From Casuarius casuarius (lineage: Eukaryota; Chordata; Aves; Casuariiformes; Casuariidae), in the NCBI GenBank assembly GCA_003342895.1, contig PTFA01000301.1:248001-312000 (forward strand): a DNA stretch of 64,000 nucleotides, in the 5' to 3' direction. The notes under the pieces are model-generated. The model was given only the letters and a program-made list of their open reading frames with translations, was not told the DNA's origin and ran no database searches. Both the position numbers and the translations under genes were made by a program. Positions 22,710-34,989 of this stretch are shown here, piece after piece (the stretch's first letter is position 1; each line of letters starts with the position of its first letter).

Positions 22710-25700
22710 ACAACTCAAATATTTTTTCTCTCCATCGCAAACCAGTTTCTAGGCAAACTCTCTGCACCAGGCACAGCCTACTTCTGTGACCAGCTTTGGA
22801 AGGGAGGTCTTCTGCTTCTCAGGAAAATGCCCACAGAAGGCCTACCTTGCGCTAGGCAGCCTAACTGAGGAGGCAGGAATGCTTCATATAGATCTAGTCC
22901 AACCATAAAAACCATCTTTTACAGGAGCAATTCTACAATTTATCTTCTATTCTATATTTTGCCACAGCAGCAAAGGCAGCAGGAAATTCAAAGCTGTACA
23001 GAAGAAAAATCACTGGAACAGCCTGTCTAAAACGCTGCAACCTCTTCATGTTTTTATTGATGGTTAGTTGTCACTGTGATAGTCAAATATCTGTGAGTGC
23101 AGTAAAGTAGAAGGAATATTTTTGGACAGACCCTCTGCACTTGACAAATTAATCCAGAACATACCTGTTCAAGCAATTCAACATAGAAAAAAGACATTTT
23201 TAAATCAACACCATAGTGCTTAGTAGGAAAATGGACATGACAAAATAAAGGAATACTCAGGATAAAAGTTAGCTAATGAAAAACTTAAGAGATAAAAATA
23301 GTGTAAAGAATGTAGAATTACAACAAGTACCTGATAAATTACAAAATCATGCATTGCTAAACCGTCAAAAATTATAGCTTATGAAATAGATGCTTGGAGC
23401 TGGCATTTTTGTGATACATCTGAACTTCCTTTTTCTGGACAAATTCAAGGGCTTTAGCATAGTTTCATTTTCTAAATTAAATATATAGGCTAAATAAAAT
23501 AAATGAAATTTGCCCTCTCAAATCCAAGAAAACCAGTTAAACGCATTATAGAATCAGTAACAACCACAGAATCTGCACTCCATTAAGCTGCTACCCAGTC
23601 TTGATAAAATTAAGAGATACATTCAGGAGCCTTAATACAATAATGCATTAATATAATAGTGCATTGTGTCTCAGTATCACTACAAGACAACTTTTAAAAT
23701 GCAAAACAAAATTAAGTTGCAACATTACCTGATTCAATCCAATTTGTTAAATCCCATTTAGTCAAGTTGGCAAATTCTTTTCCGCCAGCGTCAGCTGTTT
23801 CGGCTGCCAGTTAGTAACAATGCTACCACTGCTGCAAGGAAAGGTGAAGCAACGGGCACCATTAGGGTGCACGGACCTTTTTCTGGCTTCTGCAAATATG
23901 TACTTTCAGCAGAGGGCTGCTTAAGTAGATGAGGGCCTAGCTACTGGAAAGAAGTCCTCACAGATTGGATTTGAGTCAAACACTGTAATCCTCTAATTTA
24001 CTCGAAAGCTTCCAAAACTCTGACTACCCTAGTTACTTTCTTACATTATTATGATTCATATGATTGGTAGAAGAGGATGGAAAATCGTAAAAGCCAAAAA
24101 GTGATTTGCAGCACGTTCTAGCAGTAGGCAACAATATTTGGGAGTAGATTTAGCTGGGAATTTTCTACTGAGTCTGGGGAGAGTATTTCTGCAGTAGCAC
24201 CAGAATACACTAATTTAAGTAGATTTTCTCAGGTCTGGTTAAAAACACAATGGTCAATTTAGTTTAGTTTAGTCTGTAGTTTGATGATTTATTTTCTCCA
24301 GTTACAAAGCTGCTTAAGAACTTCTTGTCTCTAAGCTGCAGTTCGCCGCGGCCCAGGGGTATTGCAGATAAGCGAAACTTACTGGGTGAAAAAAAATCAG
24401 ATGAGTGTTGAAAGTGTAAAAAATTGTTCAATTCTTTCTTTGGCTCTGATATTCTGGAATTGTTCCACAAACATCAACAGCAGCAGAGCTAAGTGGCAAT
24501 AATGAAAAAATATCATGCAACTGCCCTCAGTCAGTAGAAACCCCAGGTATGTCAGGAGCTGTGAAGCTTCCTCCTTTGTGCTGCAACTATTTGTTCAGTC
24601 TTGCAGTGAAATGGGCAGGAAAATTGCTTGAGAATTTTTTTTTTTTTTAACTGGTTCATTTGCCAAACTACAGCCTTGTGGTGGATCCCATGAGAGATCT
24701 GAGGTCACCAAAGGGCTTGCTGAAGCCAAAAGGGGCAGTGCTGCTCTTCCCAGCTTTTTGTCTCACACTGGTTGGGTTCTCATCTGACCTCTTGGAGAAG
24801 TGGTTCAGCTTTCTGCCAGCAAAGAAGGAATTCCGCAAAAAGAAAAAACCGTGACAAGTGCAGGAGCTAGCACAAGAGAAGCAGCAGGAGTGCCTGGACT
24901 ACGGCATAAGAGAGCGGAAGCCCGGTAGGAAGCAGCAAGCTGTTAGATGAACTCCAGGGTGGCATAAAACTTCATGCTTCAAGACCTAGGTTAAAACTGT
25001 TACTTGAACAATTCATTATTTCAGGCACGCAAGCTCTTCTAGGGACATGAAACAGAAGCAGCTAACTTCATTTAAATACAGGTTGGGAACAACTGTCAAG
25101 AAGAACAAGGTCAGCCTCTCTTCCCTTGATCATCGCTGTAAAGTGCAAATTGCTTTTATCTTTTAATTGTTGAACGGATTAATGTCATATTTGTTATAGT
25201 CATATTTGTGAGCCTCCACGGGACAACGAGAAGCACATGTATGTGAATGCATGTTGGAAAATGAAGGGTGAGAAGAAGGTGAGAAATGAGATCCAAACTC
25301 CGCAGGATCCACAGCTTTAGTATCCAAGTTATGAATTCTGGTGCTCAGACTCATTTTGAAGTTTCCTGCTCTGTGTCAGATGTGAAGGTGACCTCATTTG
25401 CGCTGAAGTGCAATGCCCCGTTTTCAACAGTACTTTTGGTCTGATGAAAAGTAAGATAAAAGAACTTCTGTCTTCAGCTACAACAACACACCACCGCCAT
25501 GCTCCATGGAGCAACACTCAAAAAGAAAAAAAAAAGGAAAAAAAAGTTCATGGCTGGCACTGCTCTGAGACATCTCAACCACCCGCTTTTTCAGTTTTCA
25601 CAACATAACCTAAAATATCTTGGTTTCATGTTAATTCTTAACAAGAATACTGCTAAAAACACAGAACTTCTTATACAATAGGTTTACCTGGAAGTCGGGG

Positions 25701-25860
25701 TCAAATCCATTTAGATAAATAAATGAATTAACCCCACTGGCTTGAATGTAGTATCTAGTATTGTTAAATGTATCATTTCTGTATTTCTAAAACTATTAAA
25801 CAAATCTCCTAGAATGTCCTGAAACCAAAGGAGGGGACAGAAAGTTAGAAGAATTGAGCT
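22710..25860. other. Non-coding stretch, nothing firm
   Basis: Contains a T14 run (24635-24648) and an unrecognised 64-codon frame immediately after it (24660-24854). A GC-richer segment spans 24860-24960 and an A-rich tract 25517-25548. Nothing supports a gene. Confidence 0.5.
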
Positions 25861-25865
25861 CTGTT

Positions 25866-26022
25866 CCTCATTCTGGTTTTGATTTCTTAGTGATCTTAGC
25901 AAATCACTACCTCATTCTTCACTTTCTGCCTCATAAAATTGAGAAAAACATGATAAATATCTGACATCTCTAATATAAAAACCACTTTAGAGAAGCTTTT
26001 TGACACAGGATGAAAGATTATA
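25866..26022 (+). repeat. MIR-family SINE remnant
   Basis: TGATCTTAGCAAATCACT (25891-25908) corresponds to the MIR 'TGACCTTGGGCAAGTCACT' core. It is followed by a CTTCACTTTCTGCCTCA segment and TAAAATTGAG, where the usual 'GTTTTCCCATC' block is deleted. The tail ACTTTAGAGAAGCTTTTTG then GATGAAAGATTAT fits the amniote MIR/L2-type 3' end. The copy is old, interrupted and non-functional. The order of at least four consensus blocks makes coincidence unlikely. Confidence 0.6.
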
Positions 26023-26029
26023 CTTTGCC

Positions 26030-26595
26030 ATACAGAATAGCTGTATTACCTGACATGCTCATTATGCACTGTCAGAGAGCAACAACTTTCAGCATCTTCT
26101 CCTCTCATTATCACTCACACCTTGACTCTGTTCAGTAATTACGGGTGGAATTTTGTAGATTGCTTTCATGACTTAGGAAAGCAATTCCCTCCGAAATCCG
26201 GCCAAACCTGTTCCTCGATTGTTTGGAAATGCTTTAAAGAGTCTCACAGACATTTGGGTAGGGCTTTTCTAATGCAGTCTTCTCAGTCCACGCAATCTCA
26301 AAAATAAAAGTCATCATTATTTAATAGCTCCAGCACTTCTCATTCTTAAAACGGGGAAAGAACCCAAAAGAATTATTTTCCCTGTCTGGCATCACTAACC
26401 ACCTCACACAGACCTACACAAGCAGCACTCATTTTACAAACGTAATGATTTGTGATTTCTAACCTAATCTATGTTTTTGGGTCACAACTCGGAGCCAGCC
26501 CTGCTTTTTTCCCTGTTTGTCTCTGTTGTACAGGCTGCACAGAGGCACGGAGATAAGATGACCACATTGTGAACATTACAAGCTCGTTTCTGCTG
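26030..26595. other. Non-coding stretch, nothing recognised
   Basis: No gene, RNA or repeat recognised. A 61-codon frame at 26122-26307 has no domain content. Confidence 0.45.
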
Positions 26596-26599
26596 AACA

Positions 26600-27000
26600 C
26601 ATTAGGCCAGCTCCCCTGGTTGTGCTTACAGCTATTGGAATTTCTCTAGCGAATCCGAATGATTTTTGGCACACTTCAGACTCACTCTCCTTCAGCAGAA
26701 ATTGGCCTGCCTATTTTAGAAACAATCAGAAAGCACCAACCACACATTTATTTGACTACCTGACCTGCCCTTCAAAACAGTCATTACCATGCAGAATAAT
26801 GACATTCTGCAAAGAGGAAAGTGCCATTCTCAAAAGCCGCGAGTGCTTTGGGGAATCATTTCAGCATGCCAAACAATGCTGCTCAGCCAACGAACTGACA
26901 TCACTCCTAAAAATACTTCTTTGTATGTCAGTGAAAATTACGCCCAGACACACTAAACAAGGAGGCTGTATGTTACTTGTGGGTGGCAGCCAGCCGAGAC
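26600..27000. promoter_or_regulatory. Candidate conserved non-coding element
   Basis: About 400 bp of balanced-composition, non-repetitive DNA rich in words typical of vertebrate enhancers: TTCAGCAGAAATTGGC, ATTATTCTGC on the reverse strand, CATTCTGCAAAGAGG and CATGCCAAACAATG. A 149-codon plus-strand frame (26622-27071) crosses it. The frame matches no family and is within chance length, though it means a coding origin cannot be excluded. Confidence 0.25.
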
Positions 27001-27340
27001 TGCTATCCCACTACCCATCTGCTTCTTCCACACTGCCAAATCCTCAGACCTCTATTAAAAACAGGCCTTGAATTATGCAATTTGCCAGACTGTGTCCCTT
27101 TCCTACTACTGACGCTGATAGTGTCATACTCTCGTCTAGAGGAAGGGGGAAGAAAAGCTTCTCCGCCAAAGACCTTCCCAGGAAGATCAGCCAAAATAGG
27201 CGAGTTGGTATTGAAAATTCTTAGAATGTGGCTCATGGCTCCTTATACCTCGATTTCTGCAACTCCTCAGGCCAGCGTATTCTCTGATTCTCCTCCAAAT
27301 GAAAGTCATTATAGAGAATAACTTAGCTAAGTGCAAAGGA

Positions 27341-27430
27341 TTCCAGCGGGACGTCTCCTAACAACGCTCACCTCCTCGCAAGTGCTCTGCCATGACGCAC
27401 TACGGGGAACTCGCTCCAGCAGAACACGGC
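27341..27430. other. Small CpG-dense islet
   Basis: Eight CpGs occur in 90 bp (GCGGGACGTC at the start, ACACGGC near the end), in contrast with near absence on both sides. It is too short for a CpG island and may belong functionally to the stretch at 26.6-27.0 kb or be independent. Confidence 0.35.
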
Positions 27431-28324
27431 AGGGCTGCAGACTGCAGACTCAGCTGAGGACAGCTTCCAAGGCTTCACCGCCCCAGAGCCTACCTTGTGC
27501 CTTGCAACATACCCTACGTTTATTGCACGCTGTGAACATTGCCTCTGAGTAACAAAACATCCCAGATTCCAGAACGATTCCAGAAAGCATTCATTTCCAA
27601 AGACTTACAGCAAAAGAGAGACTTGGAAGAACTCTTCTTTAAGGGGTTTAAACATTACAGTTTGTCCTTTTTACCAAAGCTAAAGAGAGTGAATACAAAT
27701 ACAGGTGAATAGCTTGAATCACCTGCAGTACTACGGGATTGCTATATTAAACATTTGCAAGTATTTACAGGTAATTTTCAAGTTATATTTTTCGGTTCAA
27801 GTAATGTATGTCTCAAACTTTACACCAGCTGGATGATAGCATGCTATGCAATATGAATACACGTGGCAGAAAAGCACTACAGAGAACCTGAATCCACTCT
27901 TGATTATTATGGTGTTATGTTGTGTACCTTTTCCATACTTTCAAAAAATATTGCATGTTTATCAAAATAAAACACAAATAGAACATAAGGAGCTGTATGA
28001 AGACTCTGCAAAAGTGCACAGTAAAACATTAAATATACTCAAAATAGACTAAGTTACAGCTGGAACATTTACATTTTGTTTATATGCTTTGCTGTTCTAT
28101 GGAATACACAGTAGTCTAAAAAGACTAGTACCTATTATACTAAGAGTTCATCTTGTTTCAAAATTTCTGTTGGTTAACAGCTTAGGCTTAAGGATCAGTA
28201 GAAAAAAATTTCCTTTTTTTTGGTTTAATTTAGAAAGTAAGAGTAACTCTCTTGAATAAACAACGTGCACTCTGGGGCCAAGATAATTTTACTGTGCACT
28301 TGTTATTTAAATGAGTGCAGTGTC

Positions 28325-28342
28325 TCCATATGGCCATATGGA
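28325..28342. repeat. 18-bp perfect palindrome
   Basis: TCCATATGGCCATATGGA is self-complementary over its full length and consists of two CCATATGG units in tandem. Each unit holds a CATATG E-box. It is not a true CArG box, since there are only four A/T bases between CC and GG. Possibly a paired E-box site, or chance. Confidence 0.8.
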
Positions 28343-28776
28343 TGCTAGATATATGTTATATACTCAAGGGGCAACGAAGGGTTTAAAGTACATATGTTAA
28401 CAAAGAATGCTGAGTTGGCACCCATGTATTGCTGCCTTCACTATAGCACAGTAGTATGTTCTATTTTCGCATTTTTTATTTTCCCTGAAAGTATCTTTAA
28501 GAGCTAAAAATGACCTAGGGATTTCATAGAAACTTTACTTTATAATCAGGTCATTTCAAGAATTACACCACTGGAAGCATCTCACGGCTTGCACTCAGCT
28601 CTGGCACAGCAAATCCTACTTTCACCTATGCTCTCCAAAGTAAAACCAAAACCAAATTCCACATATAAAACTGTAAATATTGGTTAAATTCAAAATTCCG
28701 AGACAAGCGTCTTAGTATTAACACTTCTCATTTATTATGATACTATGTTAATTCATGCCAGATGGAGACTATTCAA

Positions 28777-28806
28777 ATGTTCATGACTTGTACTTGTCAT
28801 GAACAT
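28777..28806. repeat. 11-bp perfect inverted repeat, 8-base loop
   Basis: ATGTTCATGAC (28777-28787) and GTCATGAACAT (28796-28806) are exact complements around TTGTACTT. This could form a small cruciform or hairpin. It has no GC-rich stem or T-run to suggest a terminator or microRNA. Confidence 0.8.
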
Positions 28807-29499
28807 ATGTTCCTAGAATAATGGAGTGGTTTCTTAGCAAACAACATCCCATATTTAAAGACCTATGATGAGGCTCATAAGAGAAAAAACATAAACAGAG
28901 AAGGGCACAGCTGGAAAAGGAAAAATTCCTGATCCTTTACTAGCTAGAGGGTTGTGGAGGGCAATGGCTTCTCTGCACACTCCTACCTGTAGGCTGGGGA
29001 GATAGTTTTAACCTATTCCAGCCTGCTGAAGAGGAACTCTCTCCATACTTTCTGAGCTCCCCATATCAGAACAATTTTTCCCGTATATTCAAGACAAATA
29101 CTTCCAGCACATGGAAGAAAAAGTGAAAAAGACTTGCACATTAGGCCTTCAAAATCTGGCATTCCATTTCAAGGCCTATGTTGTAGAAACGCCTGGGGAT
29201 GAACGTGTGTATGTTCTGGAAGTGTCAATTATTACACCCGAATACAAAGTTAGTATTAGAATTTGGGTCTTGTTATTACAAACCCAAGACAAGTATGGTC
29301 AGGGATATGAAGATGCTCACTCTCACAGTGCTGTCATTAAGCCAGCAGAGATTAATGCTGTGGAAGAAAATATATGCTATTTATTTTTTTAAATATTCTG
29401 CTTACCAGGAAAGTAAAGTAGATTTCTCAGCTTGTTGCCATAGTGCACTTGAATAATCAGCATAGTTCCTTTCCCCATTCATGTGTCTCATTCCTATTG

Positions 29500-29720
29500 C
29501 CAGAGTTAGCTTTTATCTGAATGTTTTGTCTTCTATACAAAGCAATGATAGTTTTTGATTTTTGCCCCAAATTGCAAAATATCTCCAATTAGCTTTCTTG
29601 CATATGGGCTGATTTATGCTTGTGAAAAGAGTAACATTAAGTGAAGTGGGCAGGTCACATTACAGATTGCACCAACCACTTTAAGCCTTAAATTCCAAAC
29701 ACGCAGAGATGTAAAGAATC
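29500..29720. promoter_or_regulatory. Possible conserved non-coding element (weak)
   Basis: A non-repetitive stretch with CCAATTAGCTTTC and TTGCATATGGGCTGATTTATG, resembling octamer/homeodomain site clusters. No frame is open across it. The call rests on texture alone. Confidence 0.15.
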
Positions 29721-30064
29721 ATAAAAGCAGTTTTTATCCTCACACTAAAGGAGTGAGATCATCTCTGACAAATATTTACATTTAAAGGAAAGGTCTATTT
29801 AAAATACTGGATTATGTCTGTATCCCAGACTTCCAAAGGCACTGTCAGAGGCAGATTTCATGAGGGGAAATTACAGTTTTAGAAAGTAACACTGCGAAAG
29901 CACAACACACATTCCCGCTCATCGGATGGCGCAGTGCCCTATCCACACCGCACTGCCTCTGGCTGCCCAGGAGACGTAACCTGGTTAGGGATATGGAGAA
30001 AACTGAGCTGGGTGCAATCAGATGTATTTAGTGTATATGCAGTTATACTGACAAAATTGTGCAG

Positions 30065-30111
30065 GGTTTTTTGGGGTTTTGTTTGTTTGTTTGTTGGTTT
30101 GGTTTTTTTTT
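30065..30111 (+). repeat. T/G-rich low-complexity tract
   Basis: T runs, GGGG and repeated TTTG units make up about 47 bp. Tracts of this type are frequent in bird genomes, and the 51.2-kb tract is the same kind on the other strand. Confidence 0.75.
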
Positions 30112-30119
30112 GCTAGGGC

Positions 30120-30745
30120 AGTGGAGAATGGAGAAGAACAAAAGTGAAGAGAAAGAGAAATGAGCTGCTGATGCTATACTGGTAAAGAGCAACAGTTTGG
30201 AGTCCTACTCCTTCAGCCAACTTCATAGGGACAGAGTTTGTATGGCGAGCTCACCTCGGCTCATCTCTTGCATTCTCTTCCCAGACCCCTCAAGACTTTA
30301 CTGTGATAGGCACCTCGAAATAGAGACATACCCCCATGCAGCTCTTCCACATGTCACAAATTTTAATTCGACCCAAGTAGATTATTAAACTCTCAGACTG
30401 GTGTTCTTGAGGGTATTACAAAACTAATGTAACCAGATTCTTTAACAGATATTCTTACTTAATGTGCCTGTCTCATCTTCCTAACTGACTGTCAGCTTTT
30501 ACAGTTTTCAGAAGCAGGACACCGTTTCCAGCTACATGTTTACATTTCAGGGCTCCACAAACTCATTTTACTAATCTAATCAATTCATAGTCTAGTAATA
30601 CACATCCTCTTTTAGGCTGCTCAGGGTCAGGATATTGTCCATTCTGGAGTGGCAGATGAGGGAAAGAAAGAGACAGGAAATAAGGGCCATATGAAATCTG
30701 TAGATTTTGAATTATGATGACAGAATGAGCTTCTGCATCACTGAA
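30120..30745. other. Non-coding stretch, nothing recognised
   Basis: No gene or repeat recognised. The minus-strand frame 30563-31021 (152 codons, the longest in the window) covers its end, is Leu/Phe/Ser-rich and has no known domain. Confidence 0.45.
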
Positions 30746-30826
30746 AAGACTGTTACAATATTTATCGAGTTCTGCCAGTAGTAATGGCACCATGTTTCCT
30801 CCTGTACGCTGACTCGATGTGCATAG

Positions 30827-31092
30827 AAAATGAAAACCTGTTGGATGAGATAATAAAATGTGCATGTGTTCTGCCTGATAGCAGTAGCCCTGGTGATAAT
30901 CCCAGGAATTCCCAAAATATGTCCCAGCATGATTCAGAGAACAAATATTACATCCTGCATAGAAGACGAAGAGAAAAGGAAGGGGTGGTAGTAGGAATGA
31001 CCAAAACCTCAAGCTCAACAAACATTAAAAAACCTCGACATAACTCTGTTTCTTTAAGAAAAAAAATACAAAAGAAAGCGAGTACCCAAGAA
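30827..31092 (+). other. Candidate cryptic exon with consensus donor (unproven)
   Basis: A frame open from about 30747 to 31146 on the plus strand ends at a near-perfect splice donor, CAAGAA|GTAAGTAT (GT at 31093-31094). Two acceptors are possible: AG at 30777-30778, and AG at 30825-30826 preceded by a pyrimidine-rich tract. The latter gives a 266-base exon. The peptide is basic toward its end (runs of Arg/Lys) and matches no family I know. The opposite strand is also open over most of this interval (30563-31021), which weakens the coding case. Confidence 0.18.
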
Positions 31093-31149
31093 GTAAGTAT
31101 TGAGCCTTTTGTCAGATGTCATCTAAAAACCCACATCACTCAATAAAAC

Positions 31150-33590
31150 ACACATCGGTTTTGTCTCTGTCATATATGGTTTTTTTTTTTGCAAGCACAG
31201 AGAAATGATCTCCAAACCATACACCTTCCCATGGCCGAGACAGGTCAAGTGTGCTCCTGAATACAAGGGATGATATTGTTAGGAATCTTAAACATATTTT
31301 TTCTCCAAATAATAGAGCTGTTGCAGTGAAAAGAACTGAGAAACTCAACAAAGTTTTTTCTTATGTATATTTATCCCACACTTCAAAAAATGGCTGCTTT
31401 CTGTTGTTAGTCTTCTTAAAGAGGGAAAAAAATTACTGAAATATTGAAAATCTTTTGCATACTCTTCAGAACTGGTGAGCTAAGGTTACTTATGTCTAGA
31501 ACGTGGGTGTGTTCGCACATACGGCATATGTATATACATGCATATATATACATAAACATAAATATATACGGCTTTTTTTTTTAACAGATAGCATTATCTT
31601 TTTGTTACGAAACACAAATTAAAAACATAGCCCAAAGCTACCGTTACTAAGTAGAAAAAGAAATGCATCCTTTGGGTTGTGGGTTTTTTTTTTCCAGTGA
31701 TCTGTTCAATTGCTTTCTACCACAGACCATTTAACTTGCCCTCTTCTTCAGTGACAAAAGACAAATCAAAAACTGTCAGGTATTTTAAACTGTGATCTGC
31801 ACTACAGTTTGAGTTTGAACCACGGCTCAAAATCACTGGACTCAGACCTAAAATTGTTGCTTTTCCCTGATATCTCACAAAATTAAGCTCTACTAGAAGT
31901 ACATGGATTCTGCCTAATTCAAGAAAAGGACAAAAATGGTGTTCAAGGAAAAGAAGTCTCATAATGACATAATGCATATGAACAATCCAAAAGGTAACAA
32001 GGAGTGCTCGCTAGAAGCCAGACACCAGTTGTCACCCGCCCATCCACTTCACAGTTACTCTCATTTTCTCGTCATACCAGTACGGCTCAGCACCGTTCCA
32101 ACTCATCTATCAAGTCTTTTTTCCAAGCAAATCCTGTTTTACCAGTGCAGCTCTCAAAACTTTTACCCTTGAAAGAGTGATGTATTCCCTGACCTTTCTC
32201 TTGTTCTGATTTCCAGACTGAATCCCAGCTGCAGCTGAAGCTGCTTGCTACCCTCTCACAGCCTCCTCCTCTTCCAGAATGGATCTCCTACATCTCCCCC
32301 AAAAGAGCACTCTTCTTTCCCTTCCCTAACACGTTCTGGATGTTAACTGGGACATAGCACACTACGAAAGAAAAGATACCATGTCTCTGCAAGTGATGTG
32401 CAAGCGTTCAACTCATCATACAAACCTGACAACTCAGTAGTAGTTGTGTACCTAATATCAGAGTAGTAGGAATGCCCTGAAGTAGCAGGAGATACTGGCT
32501 TCAATACAGAGTCTACTCTAGTCGTATGCCATAGGGAAAGTTTTGCAGCATTTAACATAGTGGAGGAAAAAACTTGCAAAATCAATGCTGCTTGAAAGAC
32601 TCATTTCTACTGATGCTTCAGCAACATTCTGTAGGACTTTTCCTGCTATTGATGAATATCAAGGTTGCACTAAAGGAAAAATATGCCAAAGGACAGGCCA
32701 ATCTGAAGGCAAAGTTCTTTATAGAGTGGCATAAAACAACTCTATACTCCAAGTCTAGCATAGTACGACTTCCATCTTCTATTCACTGAATAAATCGGTG
32801 TAACCAAACACAATGAAAAGGAGAAAAAGGACACACTGCACTTGATTTGAAATACACTTGCCCTACTCAAATTGGTATTCCTATTGTTGTTCAGTGAGCA
32901 GAATGATGTTTTACTGCACCACTTGCCTAGATTAAGAATGTCTCAATCTACATACTTATCATTTAAAACCATGATTCCCCTAAGGGAACACAATGGGAGT
33001 ACATGATGTTAATTAGCCTTGTGGCATTATGCTCCAATTCGATGTTCAGTACACCACTGTTGTTGCATTACCAATGCCTATTCCTTCAACCTCTTACGAA
33101 AAGGATCTGTACTTAGTCAACTTGGAGTATATTACTTTCCCATAAGGGAAAAAGACTCATGTAAAACGTACTGGTCTGAAGTGAATACCACTAAAACATT
33201 CATGCACTGTTCTTTAAATAGGCTTTCCTTTTATGTTCATTCTATCCTAGTGTCATGTGAAACTGCTTGACATGTTTTGTTTGGCTAGTTTTTCAAAGAG
33301 AGCAAATTTTACTCTCTGTCCAACTTCTAGGCCCCTGCAACCCATTCATCCAATTAAAGGACTGCAGAATGAAAACAGAAAAAGTGTTTTATAGTGCTTC
33401 AGAAATATTGTCTCTCAGGAAGACTGCCTGTAAAAAGGGAACAAATCCATTGTGCAAACTGGTGCATTCCAATAGAATAAAATTGCTCCTCAAAGTCTCT
33501 TTATCCAACATAGATTACTGACTCCTGACAGCTTTAGGTTAGCTGAAGGTAGAGTCTATCGAAGGCAAAAAAGCTCTTATTACCTTTTAT
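31150..33590. other. Non-coding stretch, nothing firm
   Basis: Includes a T10 run (near 31180), the small microsatellite at 31525-31569, and a pyrimidine-leaning segment at 32170-32340. Frames on either strand are 60-90 codons and unrecognised. Confidence 0.5.
31525..31569 (+). repeat. Short TA/CATA microsatellite
   Basis: Alternating TATATACATGCATATATATACATA-type sequence of about 45 bp, composed like the arrays near 13.0 and 63.4 kb. It is imperfect and old. Confidence 0.7.
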
Positions 33591-33639
33591 TATAACACAT
33601 CTTCCCCCCATAATCTATAAAAAAGCCTCTAGGAGCCCA

Positions 33640-34085
33640 TTCATTTATACACCTCTTCGCTGCCTTTCAGTTTCAATAAGGCTGAGTACAATTCAGTACT
33701 CTTTTCAGTCCACTGTAGTTTTCACATGTGTTCACATGCTAAATATTCTTAAAATGCCCTTGGGAAAGTCAGACTGCCATTTATTATTTCAGATGTTTGG
33801 AAGCTGCAGTTCTTGCAGTTACCCGGGAATATTGTTTCAAGCAGCTCTGTTAAAACCTGCAGTCTTACCATCCTGCTACATTAAGTGAAATTTATTTTTA
33901 CGTATAAGTGGCATGTGTTACCCATTTATATATAGTAACAATACAAATAAATAGCAGAGGAAGACACTGTTAAAACTAGGCTGTCAAGCAAATGTCAAAC
34001 AGCTAGCTTTTATGGTTATTTAACCAAGCTTTGAGGAAGTTCACAGCCATAAATGTAGAAGACTAATTATTAACTGCTTCATACT
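33640..34085. promoter_or_regulatory. Candidate conserved non-coding element
   Basis: About 450 bp of non-repetitive DNA. Features are a 10-bp-period pair of TTCACATG words (33721 and 33731, E-box type), the palindrome TGGTTA-TT-TAACCA (34013-34026), and clustered AT-rich homeodomain-like words including ACTAATTATTAAC near 34062. No significant open frame. Enhancer-like by texture; conservation not measured. Confidence 0.28.
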
Positions 34086-34099
34086 GATTGAAAACTTAG

Positions 34100-34980
34100 G
34101 GACGCTGCTTGCTTGCTCTTCATAACCCAGTTGTCATGCAGAGACACGCACTCCTCTTCAAAGAATTAAGAATAAGCTAGCTGCACAAGAAAGAGCAGGA
34201 AAACAAAAAAAACCCAGAAACTTCTCACATGCTCTACCCTCCAACATGTTCACTCAGTCTGGGTAATTCTGATACCGATTCCCTTGGCTACTCTAGAACT
34301 AGAGGATGCCCTCATTCACCCTGCCCACAAATTAAAACAGGGAGCCCTCCAAAAATGACTTCACAGTCAGACTTGTTTGAATGAACCCTGAATCTACTGC
34401 GAATGTGATGTAAAGCTGAAGGATTTTGCAGATGAATCAGCTGTAAAAATTGGTTGCTACAGCCCACAATATGGTACCTCCATCTCCTGGATAATACATG
34501 GGCAGATATTTCTAAGTAATGTTCTCACTGCTTTCCTTCTATTTAGAAAATAAATCCTTGCTTATGCTCGCATGGGATTTATGTGCCACCAAACTTCAGT
34601 GATAAAACTAGAGATGTAGAATAGCAAAACATGTGCCAAAATAAATCACACCCTCATATGAAAAAAATCACCCACTTCTTGCAGGCTTTAAATTTAGTAA
34701 TTATCAACAAAAATGTAGATCAAAAGCCTGGACTTCTAATTCATATTTAACAAACAAGATACTTGGCAGAGCTTCTTGCAAAACTGAAGTGAGAGGAAGG
34801 AAATCCCTTATCTGTATTCTTCACAAATTTGCTCATGGAGCTATCACATACTGGCAAGGAATGCCTTCTTTTTTTGGTTCCGGTATATTAGAACAGGTTT
34901 TTATCTTATATTCAGGAGCCTTTTGTAGCCTCTCAGAGACCAATTCTTTTTTTTGTATGTAAAAGTGAAATGAATGGCTC
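34100..34980. other. Non-coding stretch, nothing recognised
   Basis: Ordinary mixed-composition DNA without open frames above 60 codons, simple repeats or identifiable mobile-element fragments. Confidence 0.5.
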
Positions 34981-34989
34981 ATGCTTTTT

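Larger units (their letters stand above)
27500..29495. other. Non-coding stretch with two palindromes
   Basis: Only the small palindromes at 28325-28342 and 28777-28806 stand out. Frames at 27846-28052 and 29111-29456 are unrecognised and overlap one another in different registers. Confidence 0.5.

Noticed and set aside
22885..22910. CR1-like word near ATCTAGTCCAACC
   Set aside because: Only about 12 bases resemble the CR1 3' region; flanks do not continue the match.
24660..24854. Small gene after the T14 run
   Set aside because: 64 codons, unrecognised, with a Lys-rich end explained by an A-rich tract.
28326..28341. Tandem CArG boxes
   Set aside because: CCATATGG has only four A/T bases between CC and GG, so it is not the CC(A/T)6GG consensus.
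30563..31021. 152-codon minus-strand frame as a gene
   Set aside because: Length is within chance for 64 kb, composition is Leu/Phe/Ser-rich, no domain is seen, and the plus strand is open over the same interval.
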